Positions 18,340-27,340 of a stretch of 33,263 bases of DNA are shown piece by piece; the stretch's first letter is position 1, and each line of letters begins with the position of its first letter. Origin of the DNA: a virus; the IMG/VR virus record IMGVR_UViG_3300043331_000142, positions 1 to 33,263 of that record; one strand, given 5' to 3'. The position numbers were made by a program, and so were the translations under genes. Under the pieces are notes generated by a model. The model did not search any database. It was not told where the DNA came from and worked only from the letters and a program-made list of their open reading frames with translations.

Positions 18340-21300
18340 CTAGTCTAACCCATATGGGCTCCTTGGATCGATTACAGTGGGATCAACTCCAGGAGCCTGA
18401 TAGCCAACAGCAACACCACCATACGGATCAAGGTCTTCTAGTTTGATCGGCTGACCTGCTTGCTTAGATAGCATATCTTCGACACGGCGAATGGTGAATA
18501 ACAACACCCTCGCCGTGTCTTGTCGAATGTTCTCATAGTGCTCACGGACTTGACGGACGTTGTATGGATCGACGCCGTGCTTGCGTAGGTAGGCACGTTT
18601 CTCTATGTACATTGGTGTGTTCTGAGACTGCTCGATCTTCCAAGTTACAGCGTTGCCTTCATTGACTTTACTTAAGCGTCGAACCTCCTTCGCTGCGTCT
18701 CCGTAGCGATTCCAGATAGAAAGCTGACCAATGCCGCCTTGTGCAGGGTCGTCTTTCTTGAATAGGTTATACACCGTCTTGATGAATGTATCATATAACG
18801 GATTAGTCGGCGGAGGTTGGCTGATACCTGCACTCGGCACTTTGATTTCTTTATCTCCGGGTACGCCTTTCTCGAGCGGCCCAAGCGCTTCCACAGCGAT
18901 CTCGCCTCCGCGTTTGCTTTGTGGCTTAAGGTTAATCAAGCCAGCACCCATATCTGGATGCCATTCACGGAAGAACGAAACCATTTGATCGATGTGCTTT
19001 TGCTTCTTGTGTAGTTCTTCACTGATTGGTGTATTACCAGGAGTCGGCGGATGAATGCCAAGCACATCACGGACAATTGGTGTCTTCTCTGTAACACGAC
19101 GTCCACCAGCCTTCACAGCATTCTCAAAGGCTTTGCCTACGCCTTCAGGTGTCTGTGTGAAGGCTGCTGCTGATTGACCAAACACATCACCAGCACCACC
19201 AGCGAAGGCTCTAATCAGTCCTTCGATTGTAACAGGCAGCCCACCGCGTTGATCATAAGGCTCTGCGCGACGACGATACGCATCACCACTGAAGATTCCT
19301 TGTACGCTGGACAAACCTTGTGTAGCCAACGCCATATTGAACAGAGGCGGTGCAGGTGGCTGAATGGCTACGCCAGCAAAGTTATTAAGTGCTTTCATGA
19401 AGTCTTCACCTTCATGAAACAAACTAGAGCGGAACATATGATCGAAGCCAGCCTCTAGCAGACGAGCGTATATGGATGTTTCGTGGAATCGAGGAAGCTC
19501 GATGCCTTCACTAGCTGGCCTACCAGGGATCGGTATGTATGTGTACATAGTCTGGTTGTAGTCGCTGCGGTAGTTCCTTCTATAGTCATCATATGACATG
19601 CCATTTGGGTCTTTGCCAAGCGAGCGAGTGAATAGATAGTTCATCGCTATCGGCAAGCCGGTGTAGAGCCATAAACGAGCGGTGAATGCAATTGGGTTAT
19701 CGATATAAGCTTCGCCAATTCGTTTGATGCCTTGGACCGTTTGATTGAACCAAGGAGTAGCGCCTCGTCCTAGTACCTCGGCTGTTGCACCCACAGCGCT
19801 TACACCGGCCTTTCCAACAGCACGAGCGCCACTGGCTTGGAATGGAATAGGCGAACCGCCACGGACGAAGAATTGCCCACCACGCTTCGGATCGCCTGTT
19901 AAGTGACGAGCGACGGTAGCCAGTTCAGCTAGGTGCTTCTTGCCTTTGTGCTTACGTATGAATGCTACTTGTGGCGCTGCGTGACTGGCCTCAAGTAGGG
20001 CTGTGTATGACTTAAAGATGTTGTGTAGAGCGTCGTATGAGAAGCGACTCAAAGGATCAGTCGCACCCTCGCGTGCCATAGTATCAAGCTTTCGAATGCC
20101 GTCCTTGATGCCACGTGAGGCTTGTGCTTGTTGTTGTAGAATATCTCCACGGGCTGAACCCACACTACGCAGCTGAGCATGTAGGCTGTTCATGTACTTC
20201 TGAGACAACCATGATCCCATCACATCGGTCGTACCAGGACCAAACACAGAGTTGAGCCAGCGGGCTGAGCCATTATCCAGGGAATGACCAATTGCCTTGG
20301 CCACCTGTGGTAGTAATTGAGCAGGGACTTCGTAGAGTGTTTCAGCGATGCCTGGAGCGCCACCACCTAAGAATCCGGGAGTAATTCGACCACTGTACTC
20401 AGATGGCGTGGTGAGCTTCATGATTGCCCAACTGCGTATGGGACTGGTGATCGCAAACCACGGAGCCAATTGCCCGGTGCTACCAATCTCCAGCATACGC
20501 TTCGTGCCGTAGATCGGGAACATCATGTTGGGCATTACGTATGGGTCCATCTTCAGCGTACTGGCGATGAATGGGTCAGTGCTGTAATATTCCTTTTGCC
20601 CACGACGGAAGCCGACAGAGACTGTATTGAATGGATCGTATTGGTTGGCAATCGCACTCGACGGTGTGATTGTTTGTGTCTTCATGCGTCCTGTCTTCTG
20701 GTTCAGGACTTTTGCTTTGACTGGCGAGATGCGAATGATGCGGCGACCTGTTGAGTCGTGTTTGCGCACAGTGTCTCTGTAGATCATGCCTGCTTCATTC
20801 TCCATGCGCGTGCGGAGACGAACCTGCATGTCGTCGTTGAGTGCCAACGTAGCTCGGCCACGATCAACGTCTGTGTGAGTCACACGCTTCTGACCTTTTG
20901 GAAACGGAATAAAGTTCGGGCGTGTCTTGTTGAGGTAGGCAGCTTGAGCGGGAGTAATGGTTGCGTATTCGCCAGTGGATTCGAATTTACGAATCTCGCG
21001 ATTGAGTTTGACTACGTGTTTCGAAATCTCAGCCAAGCCGGGGTTGGCCCGCTCCATTGCTTTGATTTCGGCGTCAGCCCTTGGTAAGTCATAATTACGA
21101 ATGGTAATCGGTCTAGGAGCCACAGGCTTTTTGGTAGATAGTCGCCTAACAGATTCTTCTTTGATTTCGTCAAGTGTATCTTTCAAGAATAGATACTTAC
21201 TGACCTCTGGTGTATCCAATGGCATCAAGTCACCGAGGGGCACGTCGGTCTTGAAGCGAAAAATCGGTGTCTCGATGCGGCCAGCAGTCACGGCACCTTC

Positions 21301-22680
21301 GACCAATGCTTGTGCAGCACCACGAGTGTGCAACGCGAATTTGTCTTCAATCTCCATCAAGGCAGGTATGGGTACGCCTGCACGATCAGCGACATTGAAC
21401 AAGCCACGATTTACATCATCCAGATGTGTACGAGCAAGATCGACAAGTGTGGTGTCTGTAATAGGACCAAGACCGCCAGGAGGAGCGTATGCATTGACAA
21501 CATCGCGAATCTTAGGCTGCGGTGCGAGTTGGTTAAGCTTAGCCGCTCGGAATATTTTTGGGCCAAACAACATGCCAAGAGTGACAGCGGCGATGCCACC
21601 TAAGATACCATACTCGGACTCTTTGACCTTAGCTGGTCCGCCAGCAGTGTCAACTACTCGCTCGCCCTCTTGAGTCTGGAACTCAAGGCGACGAGGTAAT
21701 TCGGAGCCGATAACAAGTTCTCTGGCCAGCGCTTTGTTTTTCTCAGTCGTGCGCTCCTTCTGAATCTTCTCTAAGAGATCACCATATGCTTTTGGAAGAG
21801 GAGTGCCAGGGGGACGCTTCTTGTGTCGCTCCTCCATCTCCAGCAACTGACGCTCTAAGGTCTGCAATCGAGTCTCCCCGACACGTTGTCCTCTGCGCTC
21901 CCGTTGATCTTTGGGGAGCAGCTTGAAGCCTTGTGCGTCTTTTTCTTGTGCGGCAGCAGGGGAGATTAATGCACTAAGCAACCAAGCAGGCAGGTCGAAT
22001 GGCTTCTCAGGCGCTTGGCGTTGCGTCTCATCGGCAGTGAGTCCAGTCAAGTCTTTGGGTTTGTTGGCTTCGAGATATGTCTGATACGCAGTTAGCGCAG
22101 CCATTGTGGGCAGTGTTGCTTTGCCCATAGGATTGATGCTTTCGCCAGCGAACCCTGAAACTTGCTCAAGTGGATTGAGTAGGTGTTTAGGCTTTGCTCC
22201 AAGCGCGCTGCGAATGAAGTCTTCAGCATCACGTCCAGCCTGCATGGCCTCAGTAATGGCATCTGCGTGCGAGGTTTTAGTCTTCGGGTCAGTTGGCAAG
22301 CGGCGAGCACTGGTCGGTCCAGCGGGTCCGGGTTGCAGAACCATTTCACCCATTGCAGGAATGCCAGCACCAATGTCACCGACGATACGCGGAATGGCAG
22401 CAATAGGACTGACTAGAAGTTGACGCTCAGGCTCTGTGACATAGCGAGTTCCTGCAAGTAGCTTTTGATAGAAATCAGGATCAGCAGACTCAGCACCGAT
22501 TACTTCGGGCCACATTGGGTAAGCAGGCTCGGCTTGAGGCGCAGGAATAGCATCACGTCGAGGCGAGACTTGTCCTGTCAGTGCTTCCTCTTCAAGCACT
22601 TGACGCGCAAGTTCGTCTAACTGGTCCTGAATAACAGGATCAGTCCAATCGATGCCGAAGCCGAATTCGTCATAAGCCAT
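18340..22680 (-). CDS. large virion/DNA-ejection protein, LPD38-like (1446 aa)
   Basis: This is the longest gene of the window and the distal end of the late operon, where podoviruses encode the largest internal virion protein. The N-terminal third is Pro/Gln-rich and low in order. A hydrophobic segment lies at about 358-380 (GILGGIAAVTLGMLFG) and another at about 995-1015 (LWLYTGLPIAMNYLF). The region around them (NQTVQGIKRIGEAYIDNP, FTARLWLYTGLP, DDYRRNYRSDYNQTMY) resembles the LPD38 domain of large polyvalent phage proteins. No transglycosylase motif was seen. ATG 22680 lies 1 nt after palindrome 22682-22696 without a Shine-Dalgarno sequence. One copy (20872-20886) lies in frame. Confidence 0.75.
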   Translation of the reverse strand: MAYDEFGFGIDWTDPVIQDQLDELARQVLEEEALTGQVSPRRDAIPAPQAEPAYPMWPEVIGAESADPDFYQKLLAGTRYVTEPERQLLVSPIAAIPRIVGDIGAGIPAMGEMVLQPGPAGPTSARRLPTDPKTKTSHADAITEAMQAGRDAEDFIRSALGAKPKHLLNPLEQVSGFAGESINPMGKATLPTMAALTAYQTYLEANKPKDLTGLTADETQRQAPEKPFDLPAWLLSALISPAAAQEKDAQGFKLLPKDQRERRGQRVGETRLQTLERQLLEMEERHKKRPPGTPLPKAYGDLLEKIQKERTTEKNKALARELVIGSELPRRLEFQTQEGERVVDTAGGPAKVKESEYGILGGIAAVTLGMLFGPKIFRAAKLNQLAPQPKIRDVVNAYAPPGGLGPITDTTLVDLARTHLDDVNRGLFNVADRAGVPIPALMEIEDKFALHTRGAAQALVEGAVTAGRIETPIFRFKTDVPLGDLMPLDTPEVSKYLFLKDTLDEIKEESVRRLSTKKPVAPRPITIRNYDLPRADAEIKAMERANPGLAEISKHVVKLNREIRKFESTGEYATITPAQAAYLNKTRPNFIPFPKGQKRVTHTDVDRGRATLALNDDMQVRLRTRMENEAGMIYRDTVRKHDSTGRRIIRISPVKAKVLNQKTGRMKTQTITPSSAIANQYDPFNTVSVGFRRGQKEYYSTDPFIASTLKMDPYVMPNMMFPIYGTKRMLEIGSTGQLAPWFAITSPIRSWAIMKLTTPSEYSGRITPGFLGGGAPGIAETLYEVPAQLLPQVAKAIGHSLDNGSARWLNSVFGPGTTDVMGSWLSQKYMNSLHAQLRSVGSARGDILQQQAQASRGIKDGIRKLDTMAREGATDPLSRFSYDALHNIFKSYTALLEASHAAPQVAFIRKHKGKKHLAELATVARHLTGDPKRGGQFFVRGGSPIPFQASGARAVGKAGVSAVGATAEVLGRGATPWFNQTVQGIKRIGEAYIDNPIAFTARLWLYTGLPIAMNYLFTRSLGKDPNGMSYDDYRRNYRSDYNQTMYTYIPIPGRPASEGIELPRFHETSIYARLLEAGFDHMFRSSLFHEGEDFMKALNNFAGVAIQPPAPPLFNMALATQGLSSVQGIFSGDAYRRRAEPYDQRGGLPVTIEGLIRAFAGGAGDVFGQSAAAFTQTPEGVGKAFENAVKAGGRRVTEKTPIVRDVLGIHPPTPGNTPISEELHKKQKHIDQMVSFFREWHPDMGAGLINLKPQSKRGGEIAVEALGPLEKGVPGDKEIKVPSAGISQPPPTNPLYDTFIKTVYNLFKKDDPAQGGIGQLSIWNRYGDAAKEVRRLSKVNEGNAVTWKIEQSQNTPMYIEKRAYLRKHGVDPYNVRQVREHYENIRQDTARVLLFTIRRVEDMLSKQAGQPIKLEDLDPYGGVAVGYQAPGVDPTVIDPRSPYGLD
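20872..20886. promoter_or_regulatory. palindrome copy, one end base differs, intragenic
   Basis: TGTGTGAGTCACACG inside the 1446-residue gene, read on the minus strand as KRVTHT. The same 18 bases occur at 33030. Confidence 0.7.
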
Positions 22681-22681
22681 C

Positions 22682-22696
22682 TGTGTGACTCACACA
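22682..22696. promoter_or_regulatory. palindrome copy (centre C)
   Basis: On the minus strand: stop TAA, ACT, TGTGTGAGTCACACA, G, then ATG 22680. Identical junction at 24925. Confidence 0.87.
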
Positions 22697-22699
22697 AGT

Positions 22700-23092
22700 T
22701 TAGTCTTCAAACACCCGCTCGGGTTCGCGTTGATATTGATCGAGCAATTCTTGGATCAGTACATTAGGCTCACTCGGTGGAGGCAATGGACCTTGTACTG
22801 GACCTGAATCAGACATTGCAGGACCAGCAACTGCTGACCTTGGTCCTGGGCCGCGTTGATTCATCAACTCCATCAATGCACGAATCCAATTCATGACATT
22901 GTATTGCTCATCGGCGGGATCAGAGACTTTGATCTCGCCTCGGTTGCTACGAACGTCAGCGTCTTGTGCGAACATAGAAAGCAAGTCACGCCCCAAGCCA
23001 CGGGGAGCGACCTGCATTGGGTCTGACAGACGATCGTAGGGACGTTTAATCCCTCCAGCCTTCTGCGTGTGTATCTTGGCCCAGTCAGGCAT
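22700..23092 (-). CDS. small late protein (130 aa)
   Basis: The start ATG 23092 overlaps the upstream stop (TAATG) and follows GGGAGGG. The protein is polar, with a Pro/Gly-rich stretch (PGPRSAVAGPAMSDSGPVQG) in its second half and a helical end (VLIQELLDQYQREPERV). It is probably a minor virion or assembly protein of the ejection gene cluster. No family was recognised. Its stop is followed by ACT, a palindrome copy and the start of the 1446-residue gene. Confidence 0.68.
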   Translation of the reverse strand: MPDWAKIHTQKAGGIKRPYDRLSDPMQVAPRGLGRDLLSMFAQDADVRSNRGEIKVSDPADEQYNVMNWIRALMELMNQRGPGPRSAVAGPAMSDSGPVQGPLPPPSEPNVLIQELLDQYQREPERVFED

Positions 23093-23295
23093 TAACGCCC
23101 TCCCATCATTTGTCGTTGGATCATCTCTAACTCAGCTTCAGCAGGAGGCAAGTCAGGGTCTTCATCGGGTGGTATGTCTTCAGGCTGCGCTACATAATTC
23201 GGATCGTTAAGTAGTGTAGACAATTCCTGCAATCGAGGATCGTCAGGGTAGTCAGTGAGTAGTTCTTCTACAAGTGCTCGTGCTTGGTCGGCCAT
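23092..23295 (-). CDS. small acidic late protein (67 aa)
   Basis: The start follows AAAGGG and overlaps the upstream stop (TAATG). The protein is acidic, with a Pro/Asp-rich middle (QPEDIPPDEDPDLPPAEAELE), helical ends and the terminal IQRQMMGGR. Proteins with this kind of composition often fill positions between ejection proteins in podovirus late operons. No family was recognised. Confidence 0.62.
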   Translation of the reverse strand: MADQARALVEELLTDYPDDPRLQELSTLLNDPNYVAQPEDIPPDEDPDLPPAEAELEMIQRQMMGGR

Positions 23296-23699
23296 TACTT
23301 ATCCCTTTCTTGTTCGAGTGTACGTTCCATTTCTTCAAGGTCACGTTTCAGTTTCTCAATCTCTTCGCGTTGTTTTTGTTTCTTCTCTCGACTGCGTATG
23401 GCACCAGGAGTCATGGATAAAGGCTTACCATCAGATCGCTGACCAGGGATGTTGGCGAGTGTCTTGGCTAAGCCCATTGCGTCTGGATCATCAAACTCAA
23501 GATTATACTCCTGAGGAGGATTCATGAGGTTTTGTTTCTCAATGGTTTCCCCCCACATATCTCCTCTATTCGTGCCCATCAACTTCATTAGCTCATTGTA
23601 CAAGCGCTCTTTGTTGACTGGATCAGCTGCATAGTCGAACTCATCCGTGAGCCGATCAGTCATCGAGTGCTCGACAGCGGGGAGCATAGTGCTACGCAT
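23295..23699 (-). CDS. small helical late protein (134 aa)
   Basis: The start overlaps the upstream stop (TGATG) with GGAG about 7 nt before it. The C-terminal 40 residues are a charged coiled coil (REKKQKQREEIEKLKRDLEEME). The N-terminal half contains short helical motifs (LYNELMKLMG). It is coupled to its neighbours on both sides and is probably a minor virion or assembly protein. No family was recognised. Confidence 0.67.
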   Translation of the reverse strand: MRSTMLPAVEHSMTDRLTDEFDYAADPVNKERLYNELMKLMGTNRGDMWGETIEKQNLMNPPQEYNLEFDDPDAMGLAKTLANIPGQRSDGKPLSMTPGAIRSREKKQKQREEIEKLKRDLEEMERTLEQERDK

Positions 23700-23917
23700 C
23701 AGTATTCTCCAGTAGCTACCTTGCCAGACAGCAAATCACGAATCAATTCCTGCACGTTTTGTGCTTCGCGGTCTTCGTGCAGTGGCTCCCGGACCAGAGG
23801 CGATCGGCTCTGATTGAATTGCAAATAATTGTGTCGATCTAACTCTTGCTGCAACGCACGAATACGCGGGTCGTTTAGTGCGTAATGCTTAAGCGCTGGT
23901 CCGAGAATGTCAGCCAT
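23699..23917 (-). CDS. small late protein (72 aa)
   Basis: The start follows GAGG. The protein is helical and charged (YALNDPRIRALQQELDRHNYLQF, then QNVQELIRDLLSGK). It overlaps the next gene by one base and lies 7 bp after the 332-residue gene. No family was recognised. Its position in the ejection-protein cluster is the only hint of function. Confidence 0.62.
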   Translation of the reverse strand: MADILGPALKHYALNDPRIRALQQELDRHNYLQFNQSRSPLVREPLHEDREAQNVQELIRDLLSGKVATGEY

Positions 23918-23924
23918 GTCAACC

Positions 23925-24923
23925 TCAGAAGTATGGATAGTTCGTCTCTGGACGTGCTCTAGGCAGCGGGATGTTCTGGCCTAAGGCACTGCCAAAGTTT
24001 GTTCCAGGAGCGAAGTACTTTGCTATATCCTTTGCGCTAGGTCCGGGCTGTTGTCCACCACTCAGCGAACTGTACATGCGAGCAAAGTCGCCCATGTCAA
24101 TGAATGGGTCATCTGCCGCTTTAAGCTGTGCGTTGTATGCAGCACCTACATTCTTCGATCCAGCATCGATGGCACCGAGTAAGTTACTGGCCATTTGTCC
24201 TTGCTGACCTGCCAACGCTGCGGCTACAGGGCTCTCAGTGGACACGCCTCCACTTGAACCACCTGAAGCTGTCCGTGAGAAGTGCTCCATTGCAGGGATG
24301 TACTTACTAGCGTGTGCTTGATCGCGGCCGAACTTCTCGCCCATAGCCTGCTGACGTGCTTGTAGCATGACTTGAGCAAGCTTTTGGCCAGCAGTATCCG
24401 ATCGATCACGAGAGTTGACGACTGGTAGATTACCCCTCTGTCGAATGCGTTCTCGACCTAAGAGATTCTCTGCCAGTCGCTCACCCTCACCCATACTGCC
24501 TAGCATGAGTTGTGTAACTTCATCTCGAATCGACGCCTCGCTTGGAGGTTGATCAAATCGATACCCTGTGAGCGCTCGATTGTAATCTTCCTCTGCGCCA
24601 ACACCACGCTCGAAAGCACGACGGCGAATGTCACGATCACGACCAGCATCTACACCGAGGCGCTGTGACTCTTCGCCTTCGCGTAGTTGCATGAGAGCGC
24701 GTTGCATAGGAGTGAGAATAGTCTCCCATGTGTTCGTCGCCGAGTTGTATCGCTGCACATTGCCGAAGGCGTCAGTTCGTGCAGCTTGAGCAAAGCGCTC
24801 TTGTCGCGCAGCTTGCTGACGCTGAAACGCCAACTGCTCGGCAGCGATTTCATCGCTGTCGTCCATAAGGTAGTTGAGGCCGGTGATACCGGCTGTGATT
24901 GCTAAGCTGACTGGATCAATCAT
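23925..24923 (-). CDS. putative internal virion protein (332 aa)
   Basis: The N-terminus has a hydrophobic segment (DPVSLAITAGITGLNYLM), then a Gln/Arg/Ala-rich helical stretch (EQLAFQRQQAARQERFAQAAR) and low-complexity linkers, a composition typical of podovirus internal ejection proteins. ATG 24923 lies 1 nt after palindrome 24925-24939 with no Shine-Dalgarno sequence. This junction is identical in sequence to the one before the 1446-residue gene. The family assignment is by composition and location, not by homology. Confidence 0.62.
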   Translation of the reverse strand: MIDPVSLAITAGITGLNYLMDDSDEIAAEQLAFQRQQAARQERFAQAARTDAFGNVQRYNSATNTWETILTPMQRALMQLREGEESQRLGVDAGRDRDIRRRAFERGVGAEEDYNRALTGYRFDQPPSEASIRDEVTQLMLGSMGEGERLAENLLGRERIRQRGNLPVVNSRDRSDTAGQKLAQVMLQARQQAMGEKFGRDQAHASKYIPAMEHFSRTASGGSSGGVSTESPVAAALAGQQGQMASNLLGAIDAGSKNVGAAYNAQLKAADDPFIDMGDFARMYSSLSGGQQPGPSAKDIAKYFAPGTNFGSALGQNIPLPRARPETNYPYF

Positions 24924-24924
24924 C

Positions 24925-24939
24925 TGTGTGACTCACACA
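24925..24939. promoter_or_regulatory. palindrome copy (centre C)
   Basis: On the minus strand: stop TAA, ACT, TGTGTGAGTCACACA, G, then ATG 24923. Confidence 0.87.
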
Positions 24940-24942
24940 AGT

Positions 24943-25437
24943 TTAGCTGCCAAGGTACGACTTGATTGTCTCTTCAATGTCGAGATCGTGAAGTGTTTTG
25001 CCGCGTGGATTTGTGGTCCGCCCTTTTAAGTCTCTGTACGCAGCAATCGGGTCGAAGGAACGTGCTGCTTCTTCATAGCGATTATCGAGCCAGGAACCAG
25101 GCACATCAAACAAATCTCTACCTTCGTGCCGGTGCGATTCTCTTGTCCGCAACTCTTCAGGATCAGGATCATCAACGTAATCCTTCATAGGGAATATATG
25201 GAAGATCGGAGGCTCTCCAGGACTTGGCTTCACTCCTGGCACGGTTGCGTCAGCGTATGGACTCTCAAAGTACCCAAACCGATCAGGATGCTGCAAAGGT
25301 AACTCAGTTATCTCTTCTGGTTGGAATTTACGCATCAGCGATGCAATGAAATCTTGAATAGATTCACCGATCGGCAGTTGATGCCGATACTCTTGCATTC
25401 GCCGTTGTAGTTCTCGACGCGTTTTAAGATTAGCCAT
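24943..25437 (-). CDS. late protein of unknown function (164 aa)
   Basis: The start at ATG 25437 overlaps the upstream stop (TAATG). The first 50 residues are basic and helical (LKTRRELQRRMQEYRHQLPIG). The remainder is rich in Asp, Pro and Arg and contains SPYADATVPGVKPSPGEPP and SWLDNRYEEAARSFDPIAAYRD. Similar layouts occur in small virion-associated proteins, but no named family is claimed. It lies between two putative internal virion genes. Confidence 0.63.
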   Translation of the reverse strand: MANLKTRRELQRRMQEYRHQLPIGESIQDFIASLMRKFQPEEITELPLQHPDRFGYFESPYADATVPGVKPSPGEPPIFHIFPMKDYVDDPDPEELRTRESHRHEGRDLFDVPGSWLDNRYEEAARSFDPIAAYRDLKGRTTNPRGKTLHDLDIEETIKSYLGS

Positions 25438-26387
25438 TAGAATACAAACCTATTAAACTGATTCTTGTTTCCAGGCGTCGTGCCATACGGTTGTTCTTCG
25501 TCTTCGTCTACGTTTGCACCGCTCAAGGCTCTTGGATCGAATCGGAAGTTCTGCGCTCCCTGCGCTCCTCCGGCGATTGCGGCCAAGCCAGAAGTGTCAA
25601 ACAGATTCCCAGTAGGCAGACGAGACTTAAACTGATCACCAAGGCTGTTGATGAAGTCATCGATTGACTGTTGTGACTCTGTTCCGTATTGTGCAGCATT
25701 GAATTGCGTTCCCACAGGTAGCGTTGCAGCCCTTGATCTAGCACGGTTCGCAATATCCCTTTGTGATTGACGACCAGACTCAATCAAGCCAGAGCCAATG
25801 TCGCCAAGTTGCGTACGGACTCGACCTTCTTGCTGACCGAGATTACCCAACGCAGCAGTGGCACCTGTTTGGTTAATCACACCACGCTTCAACAGATTGT
25901 TTATGTAAGCGTCGGCTTCTCCTCGTTGCTGCCCGAGGATATCTGCGATGAACGGGTCATCTAACGTACTACCCACGCGGTCATACTCGAAATCTGGAGC
26001 GAAAAGAGCGTCAAGATCGCGCCCTGCCTTGAAGCGGGCAGCGTCTTGCTCTCGACTAAATGCACGTTCTCCAAGTCCCGTGAGGGCCGATCCAATAGGC
26101 GTGCCAGATGGAAGGCCTGCAAGTGACTCTTGAATAATTGCGTCTATGTCATCCGTGAACATACTAGGATCGAGTCCACGAGACGTTAAGTACTGCAATG
26201 CAGCAGCACGTGAGTTATCTATCGCCCCTGTCCTACTGGTGTTAGCATTGCCACCTACACCGAACTTGCTTGGATCAATACCAAACATTTTCCCAATTGA
26301 AGCGAACCTATCGGCATTCGGAATGCTTGATAAGTCACCACCCTGAGAGGCTTGGAGTAGCGTGTTAAAATCCAATCCAGGAAACAT
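25437..26387 (-). CDS. putative internal virion protein (316 aa)
   Basis: The protein is rich in Gly, Ala, Gln and Asp with helical repeats (RGEADAYINNLLKRGVINQTGA, GLIESGRQSQRDIANRARSRA) and flexible linkers, as in DNA-ejection proteins. It has no transmembrane segment or catalytic motif. ATG 26387 lies in the 2-nt gap after the upstream stop, so coupled translation is likely. Together with 23925-24923 and 18340-22680 it would make a three-protein ejection set, the usual number in podoviruses, but this is inference. Confidence 0.62.
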   Translation of the reverse strand: MFPGLDFNTLLQASQGGDLSSIPNADRFASIGKMFGIDPSKFGVGGNANTSRTGAIDNSRAAALQYLTSRGLDPSMFTDDIDAIIQESLAGLPSGTPIGSALTGLGERAFSREQDAARFKAGRDLDALFAPDFEYDRVGSTLDDPFIADILGQQRGEADAYINNLLKRGVINQTGATAALGNLGQQEGRVRTQLGDIGSGLIESGRQSQRDIANRARSRAATLPVGTQFNAAQYGTESQQSIDDFINSLGDQFKSRLPTGNLFDTSGLAAIAGGAQGAQNFRFDPRALSGANVDEDEEQPYGTTPGNKNQFNRFVF

Positions 26388-26389
26388 GA

Positions 26390-27340
26390 CTAGAGCCCTT
26401 GTTGTTGAAGGAGAAGCTTTATGAATTCTTGAGGATCGTTCATGCCGGTTACAATTTGCTCATGTGGGAGCCTGTCTTCCGTTTCCCAAGGTGGAGTATT
26501 CCGGCGCTGCTTAGGAGTAAAGTCCAATCGTCTTTGTACATTGCGCGCCTCAACTTCACCTGCATGTCTTCGATAAGCTTCCTGTGCGGCCTCAATTGCA
26601 TTATGGTGTGTTCGTTGAGGTAGCTTCCTTGGCAAGCCTAATCGATCTAGTGCCTCTATAGCCTTAAACATCATATCGTTTGGATGCGTTCCTCGAGCGA
26701 AGTCTTCTTGTTGCTGAATCCAATGTTGTAGTTCATGCGCACCAAATGATCGGGCTCGTTCAGGTGTTGCTGCATTGATCGTAAGTTCTCGTGGATTCTC
26801 AGTATAGAGTCCCGACTCTTTCCTAGTTGGTGTAATTACTTTGCTGTATATATCTGCCCTGGGATATGCTTCCGAGAGCTTACGGTGATGGATGGGTCTT
26901 CCTAGAAACCCTGTTCCTTCACCTTGTGTTACTGACAGCATGTCGTCTGGAATTTCATATCGCCACTTTTGATCTGGCCCTTGAAACCAATCAGTGTCTC
27001 GTAAAATCTTCCAGCGGTTCTCACCCCTAGCCAGCATTCGCTGAGCTTCATCAAGAGCATTCAAGTCCGCAGTCTGAGACAGTCGCCCACCGAAAACACC
27101 AGCAGCGCCCTTAGCCGCGAATGGCAGCGACGCTCCTGCTGTTCCTAGTGCTGTGTTCATCGTCTCTCTAATAAGATCGTCTACAGGCTGCGGTGCTTCA
27201 GGGTCATCTGTATAGTCTTCTCGTCTCGTTCCTGCATACTGAGCAGCTTCAAACATGCGCTGCGGCGCACTCGCCAACGCCTTCACAAGCTCGGCTAAAG
27301 CTTGTGTACCAGGATGGTTAAGGCGGTTAATAACGTCCAT
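26390..27340 (-). CDS. metallopeptidase-like polyvalent protein (316 aa)
   Basis: ATG 27340 overlaps the upstream stop (TGATG). Residues 202-206 are HELQH within RSFGAHELQHWIQQQEDFARG, and residues 261-266 are GEVEAR within YRRHAGEVEARNVQRRL. This pair matches a zincin-type domain I know from large polyvalent phage and mobile-element proteins, with an HExxH-like helix and a downstream acidic ligand. The middle (DADWFQG, IPDDMLSV, IHHRKLSEAYP in outline) fits the beta part of that domain. It may cut peptides in the virion or the host envelope during entry. Activity is unproven, and HELQH has all metal ligands in place. Confidence 0.72.
   Translation of the reverse strand: MDVINRLNHPGTQALAELVKALASAPQRMFEAAQYAGTRREDYTDDPEAPQPVDDLIRETMNTALGTAGASLPFAAKGAAGVFGGRLSQTADLNALDEAQRMLARGENRWKILRDTDWFQGPDQKWRYEIPDDMLSVTQGEGTGFLGRPIHHRKLSEAYPRADIYSKVITPTRKESGLYTENPRELTINAATPERARSFGAHELQHWIQQQEDFARGTHPNDMMFKAIEALDRLGLPRKLPQRTHHNAIEAAQEAYRRHAGEVEARNVQRRLDFTPKQRRNTPPWETEDRLPHEQIVTGMNDPQEFIKLLLQQQGL

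Noticed and set aside
20470-21673. Plus-strand open frames opposite the 1446-residue gene
   Set aside because: They are antisense shadows of one uninterrupted late gene with consistent codon pattern.
18340-22680. Lysozyme or transglycosylase domain in the large virion protein
   Set aside because: No convincing catalytic Glu motif of either family was visible; kept as an ejection-type protein only.
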